Shown: piece by piece, positions 18,043 through 26,729 of the stretch
Layout of the letters: the number at the start of each line of letters is the position of its first letter
Position numbering within the stretch: the stretch's first letter is position 1
Assembly (NCBI GenBank): GCA_015231955.1
Contig: JADGAN010000002.1
Span: 247,178-311,177 of the forward strand
DNA length: 64,000 bases
Source: Oligoflexia bacterium
GTDB lineage: Bacteria; Bdellovibrionota; Bacteriovoracia; Bacteriovoracales; Bacteriovoracaceae
Direction: 5' to 3'
Notes under the pieces: generated by a model
Told to the model about the DNA's origin: nothing
The model's database searches: none
The model's input: the letters and a program-made list of their open reading frames with translations, nothing else
Position numbers and translations under genes: made by a program

Positions 18043-18834
18043 CTACTCTTGCTCCTCACTATCAGGTCTCTTCCTTGGGGCCTCCATAGTGTCTAATGCA
18101 CATACAAAAAAGAAGGGCACCTCACCAATGCTCTCTTTACGATTAATCAGGCTTACTATTTTCCTATTAGCTTCACACTGTATTTGCCAAATTTCATCAT
18201 AAACTTCTTTAGTAATAGACTCAGATACACTTCTGAAAATGCTTTTGTCAACAAAACAACTACCTGTTCCCGAAAAACGTAGCATCTCTGGAACTTGAGC
18301 AATTCCTACCGCGGCAGTCAAAGAAAAATTCTTCTGAAAAGCGTGTAACTTTCCCTGATCCTCATAGATAAGTTCTCTTCGCAGTAAATCATCAACTTTT
18401 GTTTCAGCAGGGTTCCCTAAAAGTTCCCTAACATGTTTACGAGTCGTACCAGAAGCATTGGCAGCAAGTTTGTAGATAACGTAGAATTCTCTATCAACTA
18501 AAACTTCTGCTAACTCTGGTTTGTAGTTAGAACACTTGTTAGCGAAAGCATAGGCCCTTGAGAGCGAAGTAAAAACTTCACTCTCCTGAGAAAAGAGCGT
18601 CATCAATTGACTGATATTGCTCTCCTTCTTCACTGTGCTAACAATCCCTAATACAGTCAGAGAAACAGGATCTTCCTTAGTCTCAAGATTCAAAATCCGA
18701 CGAAGTGTAGAGAATGAAACTCCACACTTTTTGCTTAGCCCATGAAGAGTCATTGAGGTGTGCTGCTTGAGGTAATCTTCAAGCAGCGCCTTTAACTCCA
18801 AGACAAGTTTTGAGATCTTTTTTACTTCTTCCAT
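18043..18834 (-). CDS. HTH protein resembling the TIGR02147 group
   Basis: 263 aa. The N-terminus holds a helix-turn-helix: SMTLHGLSKKCGVSFSTLRR (about 27-46) reads as a phage-repressor-type HTH that checks DNA or a partner. The remainder is helical with a second winged-helix-like piece (NPAETKVDDLLRRELIYEDQ, about 140-160). The size and two-part architecture resemble the TIGR02147 proteins common in Bdellovibrio and Fibrobacter, but I cannot confirm membership. The C-terminus is highly charged (EAPRKRPDSEEQE). Likely a transcription regulator, possibly of the small secreted protein that follows it. Confidence 0.6.
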   Translation of the reverse strand: MEEVKKISKLVLELKALLEDYLKQHTSMTLHGLSKKCGVSFSTLRRILNLETKEDPVSLTVLGIVSTVKKESNISQLMTLFSQESEVFTSLSRAYAFANKCSNYKPELAEVLVDREFYVIYKLAANASGTTRKHVRELLGNPAETKVDDLLRRELIYEDQGKLHAFQKNFSLTAAVGIAQVPEMLRFSGTGSCFVDKSIFRSVSESITKEVYDEIWQIQCEANRKIVSLINRKESIGEVPFFFVCALDTMEAPRKRPDSEEQE

Positions 18835-19084
18835 TCCCTTAACCCAATGTAATATTTTTCCCCCAGAGATTATATCCTAACTTTTGCCGAAAGAAGGAGT
18901 CAAACTTTTTTTCTAACCAAAAACTAGCACTAGAACAATTGTAATTATTAGCGAATTTCTCTCTAATCACCTGGCGTTATGCTTGAATAAACGCTTGCTC
19001 ACTCTTATCGAAAAAGCGATGATGATGAAAAATTTTTCTCTGGCATAGATTAAAAAGCTAAAAAACGTAGAGGGACTAATTATA
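18835..19084. other. 250-bp gap between divergent HTH gene and nfo
   Basis: AT-rich spacer holding the promoters for both divergent genes. I see no open frame, clear hairpin or repeat; an AGAGGGA ribosome-like site sits about ten bases before the nfo ATG. Confidence 0.5.
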
Positions 19085-19939
19085 ATGAAAAAATTTATTG
19101 GAGCACATGTTAGTATCACTGGAGGAGTTGAACACGCTCCACTCAATGCACACGCGATCGGAGCAACCGCTTTTGCGCTTTTTCTAAAAAACCAGCGCCA
19201 ATGGAACTCTAAAGATTATACGGAAGAAAACATTAGTGCATTTAAAGAAAACTGCAAAAAATACCATTTTCTTCCTGAACACATCCTGCCCCACAGTAGT
19301 TACCTTATTAACCTTGGGCATCCTGAAGAGGAAGGATTGGAAAAATCTCGACTAGCGTTTCTTAACGAAGCCAAGCGCTGTGAGCAATTGGGTACTCCCC
19401 TGCTGAATATTCATCCAGGAACGCACTTAAAAAAAATCTCCCCATCAAAGTGCATGTCACGCATAGCAGAATCCATCAATTGGGTTCATGAAAAATCTAA
19501 AATCGTCATCATCGTTTTGGAAAACACGGCAGGACAAGGATCTTGGGTGGGCCATCGCTTTGAAGATCTTGCAGAAATTATTTCACAAGTGAACGATAAA
19601 AAAAGAGTTGGTGTCTGCCTCGATACTTGTCACATGCATGCCGCAGGATACAAATTAACAACAGAGGAAGATACTCTCAAAACCTTTGAGGAGTTTCAAT
19701 CTATTGTCTCCTTTCAATACCTCAAGGGAATGCACCTAAACGACGCAAAATCCACCTTTGCCTCAAGAGTTGATCGCCACCATAGTCTTGGCGTTGGTAC
19801 AATTGACCTAGCACCTTTTAAAGTCATTATGAATGATGCACGTTTTAATAATCTTCCACTCATCTTAGAGACGCCCGATGAAACGGCCTGGCCTTCAGAG
19901 ATCAAAAAACTTCACTCTTTCACGAAGAAGAACCCTTAG
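19085..19939 (+). CDS. nfo: Endonuclease IV (AP endonuclease)
   Basis: Zinc-dependent AP endonuclease of base-excision repair, TIM-barrel fold. 284 aa. Family signatures: GAHVSITGGVEHAPLNA at the start, FLKNQRQW, ILPHSSYLINLGHP, LNIHPGTHLK (zinc His), IVLENTAGQGSWVG (zinc Glu), GVCLDTCHMHAAGY (zinc Asp/His), HLNDAKSTFASRVDRHHSLG (zinc Asp/His) and ILETPDE (zinc Glu). All metal ligands appear intact. The last 20 bp overlap the 3' end of coaD on the other strand. Confidence 0.96.
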   Translation: MKKFIGAHVSITGGVEHAPLNAHAIGATAFALFLKNQRQWNSKDYTEENISAFKENCKKYHFLPEHILPHSSYLINLGHPEEEGLEKSRLAFLNEAKRCEQLGTPLLNIHPGTHLKKISPSKCMSRIAESINWVHEKSKIVIIVLENTAGQGSWVGHRFEDLAEIISQVNDKKRVGVCLDTCHMHAAGYKLTTEEDTLKTFEEFQSIVSFQYLKGMHLNDAKSTFASRVDRHHSLGVGTIDLAPFKVIMNDARFNNLPLILETPDETAWPSEIKKLHSFTKKNP

Positions 19940-20432
19940 TCTCCTTATTTAAAGTCGTTCGTATCTCGCTAGTAAGTGTGGGCAGCACATACTGATCGAT
20001 CTTCTCCCCTAGGCGAGCAAGCTCTCGAATAAGCCTTGAGCTAATGGTAGCAAAGTGTGGCTTAGCAAAAAAACAAATTGTCTCGATATCCTTACTGATT
20101 CCTCGGTTACCACTGGCAAGCTCCAACTCGGCCTGAAAATCACTGGTGTTCCGAAGTCCCCTCAAGAGAAAGCTAGCATTCTTATCAAGCGCATAACGAA
20201 CAATAGTCCCGGAATAGGAGTCTACGATTACATTCTTTAACTGATAGTAATCAACATAGGCCTGCATCATCCGCAGCCTCTGCTCCACACTAAAATCTAA
20301 AACCTTGTGCGGGTTACAGGCGGCCACCCAATAAATTTTATCGAATTTAACAGCGGCCCGATACATAATGTCAGCGTGCCCCCATGTCGGAGGATTCGCA
20401 CTCGTTGGATATACAACTGTAATTTCACTCAT
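19920..20432 (-). CDS. coaD: Phosphopantetheine adenylyltransferase, with unusual N-terminal motif
   Basis: Penultimate step of coenzyme A synthesis: 4'-phosphopantetheine + ATP to dephospho-CoA. 170 aa. RGLRNTSDFQAELELASGNR and ISSRLIREL near the C-terminus are CoaD signatures. The N-terminal nucleotidyltransferase motif reads YPTSANPPTWGHADI (8-22) rather than the usual PGTFDPxTxGHxDI, somewhat NadD-like, but the HxGH-type His19 and the NPHK lysine are retained. Overlaps nfo by 20 bp at the 3' ends. Confidence 0.88.
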   Translation of the reverse strand: MSEITVVYPTSANPPTWGHADIMYRAAVKFDKIYWVAACNPHKVLDFSVEQRLRMMQAYVDYYQLKNVIVDSYSGTIVRYALDKNASFLLRGLRNTSDFQAELELASGNRGISKDIETICFFAKPHFATISSRLIRELARLGEKIDQYVLPTLTSEIRTTLNKETKGSSS

Positions 20433-20558
20433 ACCCCCAAATCTAAACCAAATCCCCTAAAGCTGCTAGCCTCTTTTTTCTAAACTTCTAGGAAAAAAAA
20501 TCCGTTAAGCGTTAAGAAAGGTGAATGACGGGACTACTAGCGACGGGAGTATTGTATA

Positions 20559-21299
20559 ATGAAAATAAAATTTATATTGTTTGTATTTCTCTCCACTGTA
20601 ATGTTTTTTGAAATCTCATGCAGTAATAAAAAAAACAATGTAATCACGTCCCCAACTGGTGAGCCTGTCTCTCCTAGCAACCCAGTTGCTATTACCCCTG
20701 TCAATCCCGGGACAGGAACCGGCACGGTTCCCATCGTGCCGGCCCCAGGCACCTCAAATGTTGATAACTTAAACAACCAGCAGATGCTAGACATGATCAG
20801 CAACCTCAAGATGAAATACCCTTGTAGCAACAACTCACCTCGCCTCGAGAAAGATTTTTATATAGAAAATCCTTCTACCATTCCAAGCAACCCCAATACC
20901 GTCTATGGCAATTATGTCCCAGAGTATACCATCCCTTATCAAAATCCTTTCATCACAGGCCCCTACGCGATGGTAAGCAATGGAAAAATTTCTAAAGTGT
21001 TTGCAGGTATTCTCCCAAGCATCAATGACCTCTTGATCGTTAAAGATATCGCTGTCCTCGATAAAGTAGTTGCAAGAACGATTACCATCTCCCTTTGCTT
21101 AAACCCACCACTTATCATGGCAGAAAGACCATTAGAGATTCGTCCCTTCACCAACATCACCCTTCGTAACAATAGCAACTGTATTATTGGAGACGCCCAA
21201 GGGAAGTTTTATATTACAGCTGGAGCTTATCAATCCTATCCGGCCGTACAACCTTTCCCTCAAATTTTTGCTTACATCCCAGCAGGCGCCTGCCAATAG
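20559..21299 (+). CDS. Putative lipoprotein with Pro/Thr/Gly linker
   Basis: 246 aa. Lipoprotein signal MKIKFILFVFLSTVMFFEIS followed by Cys21 (lipobox FEISC). Residues 30-66 form a flexible Pro-Val-Thr-Gly-rich linker with GTGTGTVPIVPAPGT, then a globular domain with few recognisable features (CSNNSPRLEKDFYIENP, ITISLCLNPP, CIIGDAQGKFYITAG). Three or more Cys in the domain could form disulfides. Family unknown. It has a GGGAG ribosome site about ten bases before the ATG and converges on the amidase gene. Confidence 0.72.
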   Translation: MKIKFILFVFLSTVMFFEISCSNKKNNVITSPTGEPVSPSNPVAITPVNPGTGTGTVPIVPAPGTSNVDNLNNQQMLDMISNLKMKYPCSNNSPRLEKDFYIENPSTIPSNPNTVYGNYVPEYTIPYQNPFITGPYAMVSNGKISKVFAGILPSINDLLIVKDIAVLDKVVARTITISLCLNPPLIMAERPLEIRPFTNITLRNNSNCIIGDAQGKFYITAGAYQSYPAVQPFPQIFAYIPAGACQ

Positions 21300-21326
21300 C
21301 AAAAGACTACAAAATACAGAATACCC

Positions 21327-22130
21327 TCAGTTCTTTTTCATAGAAGTTAGATAGGCATTAACTGCACTCTCCACTGCCTGTGCATAATCTTCTTGAAATA
21401 GCTCGCTATTTAAAAGTCCCATTTCTCTTTCATTAGACATAAATCCTACTTCCAATAAAACAGCAGGACGTTTTGATAGCGCCAAGACATAAAGAAGTCC
21501 CGGCCGCACCTTGCGATCATTTAATTGATACTTTTCTGCAAGTTCATCTTTTACTTGCGAATGAATAGCATGCGCAAGTTGTTTCGATTGCACCACCGTT
21601 CGTTGAATGGTCAGATCGATCAAGATTTTATTAATAATAAAATCTTCACGATTGCTGATCTTTTGATTTTCTACCTTTTCTACTTTTTTCACCGCCAAGT
21701 CGTTGTGGTTATCTAAGTAGTAGGTCTCAATTCCATGTGAACTGCTTTTGGTATCAGAGTTCATATGAACAGAGATATACACATCGGCATTCATTTTCTC
21801 TGCCAACTGTGCACGCTCCTCTAGTGATACTGTTTTATCCACATCTCTAGTAAGATACACTGTATGATTGTGTTTGCGTAATTTTTCATAGATCTTCTTC
21901 GCAAAAGATAGTGCCAAATCCTTTTCATACACTAAATTTTTTACAGTAATTCCCTCCGGGCCAATATCGCGAATATATTGAACTCCCTTCGCACCAATAT
22001 CTTCTCCTCCATGTCCTGGATCAACCAAAATGACCGCGGCACTACAACAGTTGACTCCAGTAAATAGCACAAAAAAAATCCCGAATACGTTGATGATCAC
22101 CCTATTTATACTCTTATCGTGGCCTCTCAT
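21327..22130 (-). CDS. N-acetylmuramoyl-L-alanine amidase (Amidase_3, AmiC type)
   Basis: Periplasmic zinc amidase cleaving the lactyl-peptide bond of peptidoglycan. The N-terminal signal ends near VNCCSAA. Catalytic motifs: ILVDPGHGGEDIGAKG (zinc His), KNLVYEKDLALSFA (zinc Glu), SVHMNSD (zinc His; Asn in place of the more common Ala) and RPAVLLEVGFMSNERE (catalytic Glu). 267 aa with no LysM or AMIN domain. Its start codon abuts the stop of the SpoIID gene (22130/22131), a one-transcript arrangement that suggests the two act together on the wall. Confidence 0.93.
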   Translation of the reverse strand: MRGHDKSINRVIINVFGIFFVLFTGVNCCSAAVILVDPGHGGEDIGAKGVQYIRDIGPEGITVKNLVYEKDLALSFAKKIYEKLRKHNHTVYLTRDVDKTVSLEERAQLAEKMNADVYISVHMNSDTKSSSHGIETYYLDNHNDLAVKKVEKVENQKISNREDFIINKILIDLTIQRTVVQSKQLAHAIHSQVKDELAEKYQLNDRKVRPGLLYVLALSKRPAVLLEVGFMSNEREMGLLNSELFQEDYAQAVESAVNAYLTSMKKN

Positions 22131-23381
22131 CTATAAAGTCATGCCTCCATAATTTTTAGCTATTTTATATTGAGGAAAATAGTATTGCAGTATCTTCACA
22201 TAATCCCAACCGCGCTTTGCCAACTCTAAAGCACCCATTTGGCACATCCCTACCCCGTGGCCGTTCCCTTTTCCTTCCAACTTAAAGCTCGAAAGTCCAT
22301 CTTGTGCTTTTACTACAAAGCGATTGGAGACAATCTTTTCTCTGCCAAAATATCGTCGGAATGCGGCCTTCTTAAAATAGACGATCTCTGTGGCAAACGT
22401 TTTCTTATCTTGTAAAACAAACCCAACATCATTTGCATCTATTTCTGAAGGATAAAGCGATAACTTCATCCGTTGAGATAGTGTCTCTCCACCTTTTTTC
22501 CATTTTTTGTGATTATCTCTTATAAACGCCCAAATTTCCTCTCTAGAAATAATAACCGACCAATCAATATTCTCTGAGTTGTAACAAGCAGGACATAAAA
22601 CACTTTGATATCCTGGCACTCGATTCCCCCACACATCTTCAGGTAAACTGGTTTTACCCCCACAGCGTGCATGGAAAAAAATCTGCTGCATTTTTTGCCC
22701 ATCCTCTGCGACCAACACCTCTCCCGCAGTAGATTTTGCGGAGAGGGATGTCTTGGCAGTTTCATCAAAGAGTGTCCCACTTACTTGGTGTTTCTCCGAG
22801 TTTTCTAAATCAAATAAAACACTCTTTCCTTGCTTTAATAATCCTCTTCTAGCTAGCATCAAATAAAGCGCATAACTTCTGCCCGCCACGGCCTGGGCCT
22901 TAAGCGCTTCAATCGGCCACCTCGCATTCATTTCTTTAGGCAAAACCACACTCACATACTTTTCCAGCGATACTTGATTAACCAAATCGCAATGGCCTTG
23001 CTTATTTGGCCCAAGAATAAGGAAATCTCCTTTATATTTTTCCTTAGAAAAATTTAAAACTCCTGTAGGTGAAGTAACCTTTGCCAATACCTGAGTAAGC
23101 AACTTTTCTCTCTGTTTATAATTATAATTACAGCGAAAACGAATTTCTCTATTATTTTTTTTTTCATTGCCATTCTTTATGACATTGCTAATTCCAGTAT
23201 TAGCAAAGATCTCTCGTTGCAAATCCACGCCTGAAATCAAGATCTCTTTCAAATTATTTCCAACTAAAAGATCAATGGTTGGATCTGCTGCTAATTCTAG
23301 TTTATCTTCTGGAAACCCCATCAAATTTTTTGGAAATAACAGCGGCCACACTATTATTAAGGTAAAAACAAAACTCTTCAT
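22131..23381 (-). CDS. SpoIID/LytB-domain cell-wall protein
   Basis: 416 aa with a signal peptide (MKSFVFTLIIVWPLLFPKNL). The SpoIID domain is clear: SLEKYVSVVLPKEMNARWP, EALKAQAVAGRSYALY (about 170-185), and FFHARCGGKTSLPEDVW; C-terminal GNGHGVGMCQMGALELAKRG is the family's closing motif. In spore formers SpoIID is a lytic transglycosylase acting on glycan freed of side peptides by an amidase. Here it directly precedes an amidase in a non-sporulating Gram-negative setting, which implies the same two-step use. Residues 1-120 upstream of the domain are unassigned. Confidence 0.93.
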   Translation of the reverse strand: MKSFVFTLIIVWPLLFPKNLMGFPEDKLELAADPTIDLLVGNNLKEILISGVDLQREIFANTGISNVIKNGNEKKNNREIRFRCNYNYKQREKLLTQVLAKVTSPTGVLNFSKEKYKGDFLILGPNKQGHCDLVNQVSLEKYVSVVLPKEMNARWPIEALKAQAVAGRSYALYLMLARRGLLKQGKSVLFDLENSEKHQVSGTLFDETAKTSLSAKSTAGEVLVAEDGQKMQQIFFHARCGGKTSLPEDVWGNRVPGYQSVLCPACYNSENIDWSVIISREEIWAFIRDNHKKWKKGGETLSQRMKLSLYPSEIDANDVGFVLQDKKTFATEIVYFKKAAFRRYFGREKIVSNRFVVKAQDGLSSFKLEGKGNGHGVGMCQMGALELAKRGWDYVKILQYYFPQYKIAKNYGGMTL

Positions 23382-23469
23382 AAAAAAATTATAGTTTAAG
23401 TAAATATCAATAGGTGAAATAATTAAGGGATAGCAGAATTTATAGGGATTGAAAGAATCAAGTTCTTAT

Positions 23470-24423
23470 TTAACAGGCCCTTATATAGGAGATAACTTTT
23501 TGCAAATCATCCCAAACCATCTTTTTCATACGAGGATTGATTTGAATATAGTCTAAATTAAAAAGAGGAACCATCATGCACTCATGACAAAATCTCCCCT
23601 TCTCCCCAAAAGAGAATCTTTTTTTAAAAAGATGCCCATGAATAGTTGATATTTTCTCTTGTGTTTCTAAAATTGCCGTCATGGTTAGCGCGCCAAATGA
23701 CACGATCACCTTAGGTCGAATTAAGCAAATCTCACGATGAAAATTTTTCAAACACTCTGTTATCATTCTACCAACTCGATCTCCATCCATCTCATCTACT
23801 GGTCGGCATTTGAGCAAAAAAGAGAATTTATAATCGTTCTCAGAAAGCCCCATTGCCTTAGCAATTTTATGTAAAAGAATGCCCTTTTCTCCTAGAGGCG
23901 CACTCTTATCCACTCCCTCTTCAGGATAGTCGCATACAAAAAGCACTTGAGTATTCTCCCGCACACTCCCTTTATCATAAGCAAGCACTCTTCGCATTAG
24001 TGCAACACCCTCGTTCTCCTCACTATCGCTCTGTGGACTATGGCCTCGATAAAAGATTGAGCGCGGACAGAGTTTGCAATGTTTTACCTCGGAAAGATAG
24101 CGCACCCACTCTTGTTGCAAATCTTCATCTACAATCCTCCCCTGCTCCTTTTCTTGCTCTTTTTCTTGCTTGCACTCTATCCCCTCCGTTACCACAAGCT
24201 CCCCTTCCGCCTTTTTATCTTTCCACGCTCCATCTTGAACAAGGTTACACCCAAGATCATAAAGCGCCTTATTCATTGCTGGCACTTGAAAGAACCACTG
24301 CCCTTGAGAAAAGAGATCCACCACAAAACTTTGCTCTGCTAGCTTAAAATTTTTCATTTTAGCACTATCATGAGACGGCGCTAGCAAACTTAAATCTTGC
24401 CAATAAATTTTATTTTTCTCCAT
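23470..24423 (-). CDS. Divergent uracil-DNA-glycosylase-superfamily protein with Fe-S cysteines
   Basis: 317 aa. The C-terminal two-thirds resembles family 4/5 uracil-DNA glycosylases: CKLCPRSIFYRG (Cys116, Cys119), FSFLLKCRP (Cys206) and MITECLKNF (Cys224) give four cysteines for a [4Fe-4S] cluster, and IRPKVIVSFGALTMTAIL follows as in the family. Motif A is altered (VCDYPEEGVDKSAPLG instead of GE-x-PG-x2-E), and the C-terminal HP-x-P motif reads FNLDYIQINP, so base-excision activity is uncertain. The N-terminal ~105 residues, including a Glu/Gln/Lys-rich linker, are unique. Stands alone. Confidence 0.75.
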   Translation of the reverse strand: MEKNKIYWQDLSLLAPSHDSAKMKNFKLAEQSFVVDLFSQGQWFFQVPAMNKALYDLGCNLVQDGAWKDKKAEGELVVTEGIECKQEKEQEKEQGRIVDEDLQQEWVRYLSEVKHCKLCPRSIFYRGHSPQSDSEENEGVALMRRVLAYDKGSVRENTQVLFVCDYPEEGVDKSAPLGEKGILLHKIAKAMGLSENDYKFSFLLKCRPVDEMDGDRVGRMITECLKNFHREICLIRPKVIVSFGALTMTAILETQEKISTIHGHLFKKRFSFGEKGRFCHECMMVPLFNLDYIQINPRMKKMVWDDLQKVISYIRAC

Positions 24424-24470
24424 ATCTCTTCCTCATTTCCACTATTTTCACTTTTTCTTTGGACGCAATG

Positions 24471-24509
24471 CAAATCCGCAATACAAATCCCTAATACAAA
24501 TCAACGACC
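24471..24509. repeat. Three degenerate 13-bp tandem repeats
   Basis: CAAATCCGCAATA, CAAATCCCTAATA and CAAATCAACGACC follow each other directly in the intergenic region upstream of the zinc-ribbon gene. The first two units differ at two positions and the third only keeps the CAAATC head. No coding role. Confidence 0.45.
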
Positions 24510-24630
24510 GGCCAGCAAAGCATATACCAAAAAAATCCATAGAAGGCACATCATTCTATTAAAGAATTTTCGCTCCTCGCCGACCAGTTTACCAAGGACG
24601 CTGGTCTTTTACTATTTGAGGGTTTTATCA

Positions 24631-24837
24631 ATGGATGCCGAATATAAATTTGAATGCTACGAAGAGTATATTGGTGATAAAGAAGAGGTTCAAAAAAAAA
24701 TAGATCATTGCATTTCCTGTGGTGCCAAACTCGTATTCGGCCATCTTCCCGACTACAAAAACCTTATTATCCAAGAGATCGCTCGTTGTGTAGAGTGTGG
24801 GCACGTTATACGGAAAGTCATTCACATTCTCAATTAG
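24631..24837 (+). CDS. Zinc-ribbon microprotein, 68 aa
   Basis: Two CxxC knuckles, Cys27-x2-Cys30 (HCISCGAKL) and Cys53-x2-Cys56 (RCVECGHVI), form a four-Cys zinc ribbon. The protein begins MDAEYKFECYEEYIGD. The start is placed at 24631 because a GAGGG lies eight to nine bases upstream; the frame is open further 5' but that stretch has no bacterial protein character. Its last 4 bp overlap the 3' end of uvrC. Function unknown; similar short ribbons often serve as adaptor subunits or RNA-binding modules. Confidence 0.72.
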   Translation: MDAEYKFECYEEYIGDKEEVQKKIDHCISCGAKLVFGHLPDYKNLIIQEIARCVECGHVIRKVIHILN

Positions 24838-26669
24838 AGAAGAGTAGAGGCAACCCTTTCCAGGATTTGAGTAGCAGCGGCAAGAGTAATCTCCCACTCC
24901 TTGGCGAGTTCCTCTGCACTATATTTTTGCAAATCTCGATACTCTCCTCGAAATTGGCGTAAAATTTTCTCCTTGGTACGGGCACCAATGCCACTGATAC
25001 CATCAAAGAGAGAGTGAAATTGCCGACGCTCCTCACTTTTGTGATGAAGTTGCCGTGAAAAGCGATGGGCCTCATCGCGCATACTTGCAAGCAATACACT
25101 CAAGCTTCTATCTTTAGCAAGCGAGTAGGGATTTTTTCGATCAGGAACATAAAGTGCATCATACTTGGCCTTGCTCTTGGCCTTAGCAATAGCAGTGACT
25201 GGAATCGCTAGCTTTAGACGTAGAACCACTCTCCTCATCACACTCAGTTGTCCACGGCCACCATCCACTACAATCAAATCAGGATGCTCTCCACACGATT
25301 TTATATTGTGAAGCCGACGAGTAAGAACCTCTTCTAGCATTAAAAAATCGTTATTCCCCTCTGGCCTCTCCTTAAGATGAAAATAGCGGTAAAGCTCCTT
25401 TGCAGGAGTACCATGAATAAATACCACCTGAGATGCAGTTGGAGATTTCCCCTGCCAAATCGCTATATCGTAGCACTCTATTCGCTCTGGTACCTTTTGA
25501 AGATTAAGAATCCGCTGTAAACTTAATAATCCCTGTGCAAAGTCGCTTAGTCGCTTGATTCGCTCCTCTTGAATTTTTTGCGTCTCGCGGTTGGCAATTT
25601 TTAATAACAAAGAGGCCCGCTGTATTTGCACCATCGATTGATCTGCCAATGGCAGCAACTCTGAGATAACCACCCTCTCTTCACTCTTGGTATCATAATA
25701 TTGAGAGAGCAAGCGACTAATCTCCTCTTGTAAATCTCCCTCACACTCCTTGCGCGCAAAGAAAAAGTGCTTATGCCCCATCCACAAATTTTTTCGAATC
25801 TCATACACCACAATATCCACTGCAATCTCATGGATAGCATAAGAGACGATATCCACACTCTTGCCTTCCATTCCACCGGAAGATACCAGCAGTTGCTCTA
25901 CTTCTGTCCTGATTTGGTTAGGCCCATAATATTTTCGCCAATGGTTTAAGAGTTTAATATTATCACGTAAGCTTGCTGCAAATTCAAAATCCTCTCGCTC
26001 TGCTGCCTCTCTCATTTCTCTTTTTAAAAAAGCAAGTGCACTCTCTCGTTTACGTCCTATTCCTCCTAAAAAATCGATTGCATACTGGATCCTCTGTGCA
26101 TACTCACCCTCTTCTAATTTTTGTTCACAAGGTGCCAAACACTGTTTCATCTCATATAGGATACAAGCGTGCTTTCTACGATGGAATTCCTGAAGGGAAC
26201 AGCCTCGCAAGCGCAGTGATTTATTTAAAGCACGCGCAACGCTCCTTACATCTGTTCCACTAACATAAGGCCCAAAAATATAGCGTTTTCCTTCCGAAAA
26301 TTTAGGCCGCCGAACCACCATGATCCGAGGGTACTCTTCACTAAGATTAATCTCCATATAAGGGTAGGTCTTATCGTCACGAAGGCGGATATTATATTTA
26401 GGGTTGTGCTCTTTTATAAGATTATTTTCCAAGATAAGAGCGCTATGCTCACTATCGACATCCATAAAAGTGATTCGCTCAATGTGCTTTACAAGAGCTT
26501 GTGTCTTAATAGAGAGCTTATCGATCAAACGAAAATAAGAGGAGACGCGATCCCTTAAAGACTTTGCCTTCCCCACATAAAGAACATTGTCATGCTCACC
26601 CCAAAAGAGGTAGCAGCCAGGAGTAACTGGTAACTGCTTGGCAATTTCCAATAATAGCTCGCTGTTCAT
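24834..26669 (-). CDS. uvrC: UvrABC excinuclease subunit C
   Basis: Makes the dual incisions of nucleotide-excision repair. 611 aa, complete. GIY-YIG domain at the N-terminus (TPGCYLFWGEHDNVLYVGKAKSLRDRV), a Cys-containing linker (ACILYEMKQCLAPCEQK), the UVR motif region (REAAEREDFEFAASLRDNI, about 210-230), the RNase H-like incision domain (ECYDIAIWQG, LIVVDGGRGQLS, RDEAHRFS) and the C-terminal helix-hairpin-helix pair (FDGISGIGARTKEKIL). The start is ATG at 26669. Confidence 0.97.
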   Translation of the reverse strand: MNSELLLEIAKQLPVTPGCYLFWGEHDNVLYVGKAKSLRDRVSSYFRLIDKLSIKTQALVKHIERITFMDVDSEHSALILENNLIKEHNPKYNIRLRDDKTYPYMEINLSEEYPRIMVVRRPKFSEGKRYIFGPYVSGTDVRSVARALNKSLRLRGCSLQEFHRRKHACILYEMKQCLAPCEQKLEEGEYAQRIQYAIDFLGGIGRKRESALAFLKREMREAAEREDFEFAASLRDNIKLLNHWRKYYGPNQIRTEVEQLLVSSGGMEGKSVDIVSYAIHEIAVDIVVYEIRKNLWMGHKHFFFARKECEGDLQEEISRLLSQYYDTKSEERVVISELLPLADQSMVQIQRASLLLKIANRETQKIQEERIKRLSDFAQGLLSLQRILNLQKVPERIECYDIAIWQGKSPTASQVVFIHGTPAKELYRYFHLKERPEGNNDFLMLEEVLTRRLHNIKSCGEHPDLIVVDGGRGQLSVMRRVVLRLKLAIPVTAIAKAKSKAKYDALYVPDRKNPYSLAKDRSLSVLLASMRDEAHRFSRQLHHKSEERRQFHSLFDGISGIGARTKEKILRQFRGEYRDLQKYSAEELAKEWEITLAAATQILERVASTLL

Positions 26670-26729
26670 TTTTTTTCCAAATGAAATTGTCTACTCTTGC
26701 TTTGGAGGCCTGCTTCTAACTTTTTTTCG

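Noticed and set aside
24582..24610. Small GACCAG...CTGGTC hairpin with four T before the zinc-ribbon gene
   Set aside because: A six-bp stem with a 13-nt loop lies upstream of a gene with no upstream plus-strand transcript to end; too weak to call.
24397..24630. N-terminal extension of the zinc-ribbon frame
   Set aside because: It crosses the tandem repeats and has no bacterial protein features; the ATG at 24631 has the ribosome site.
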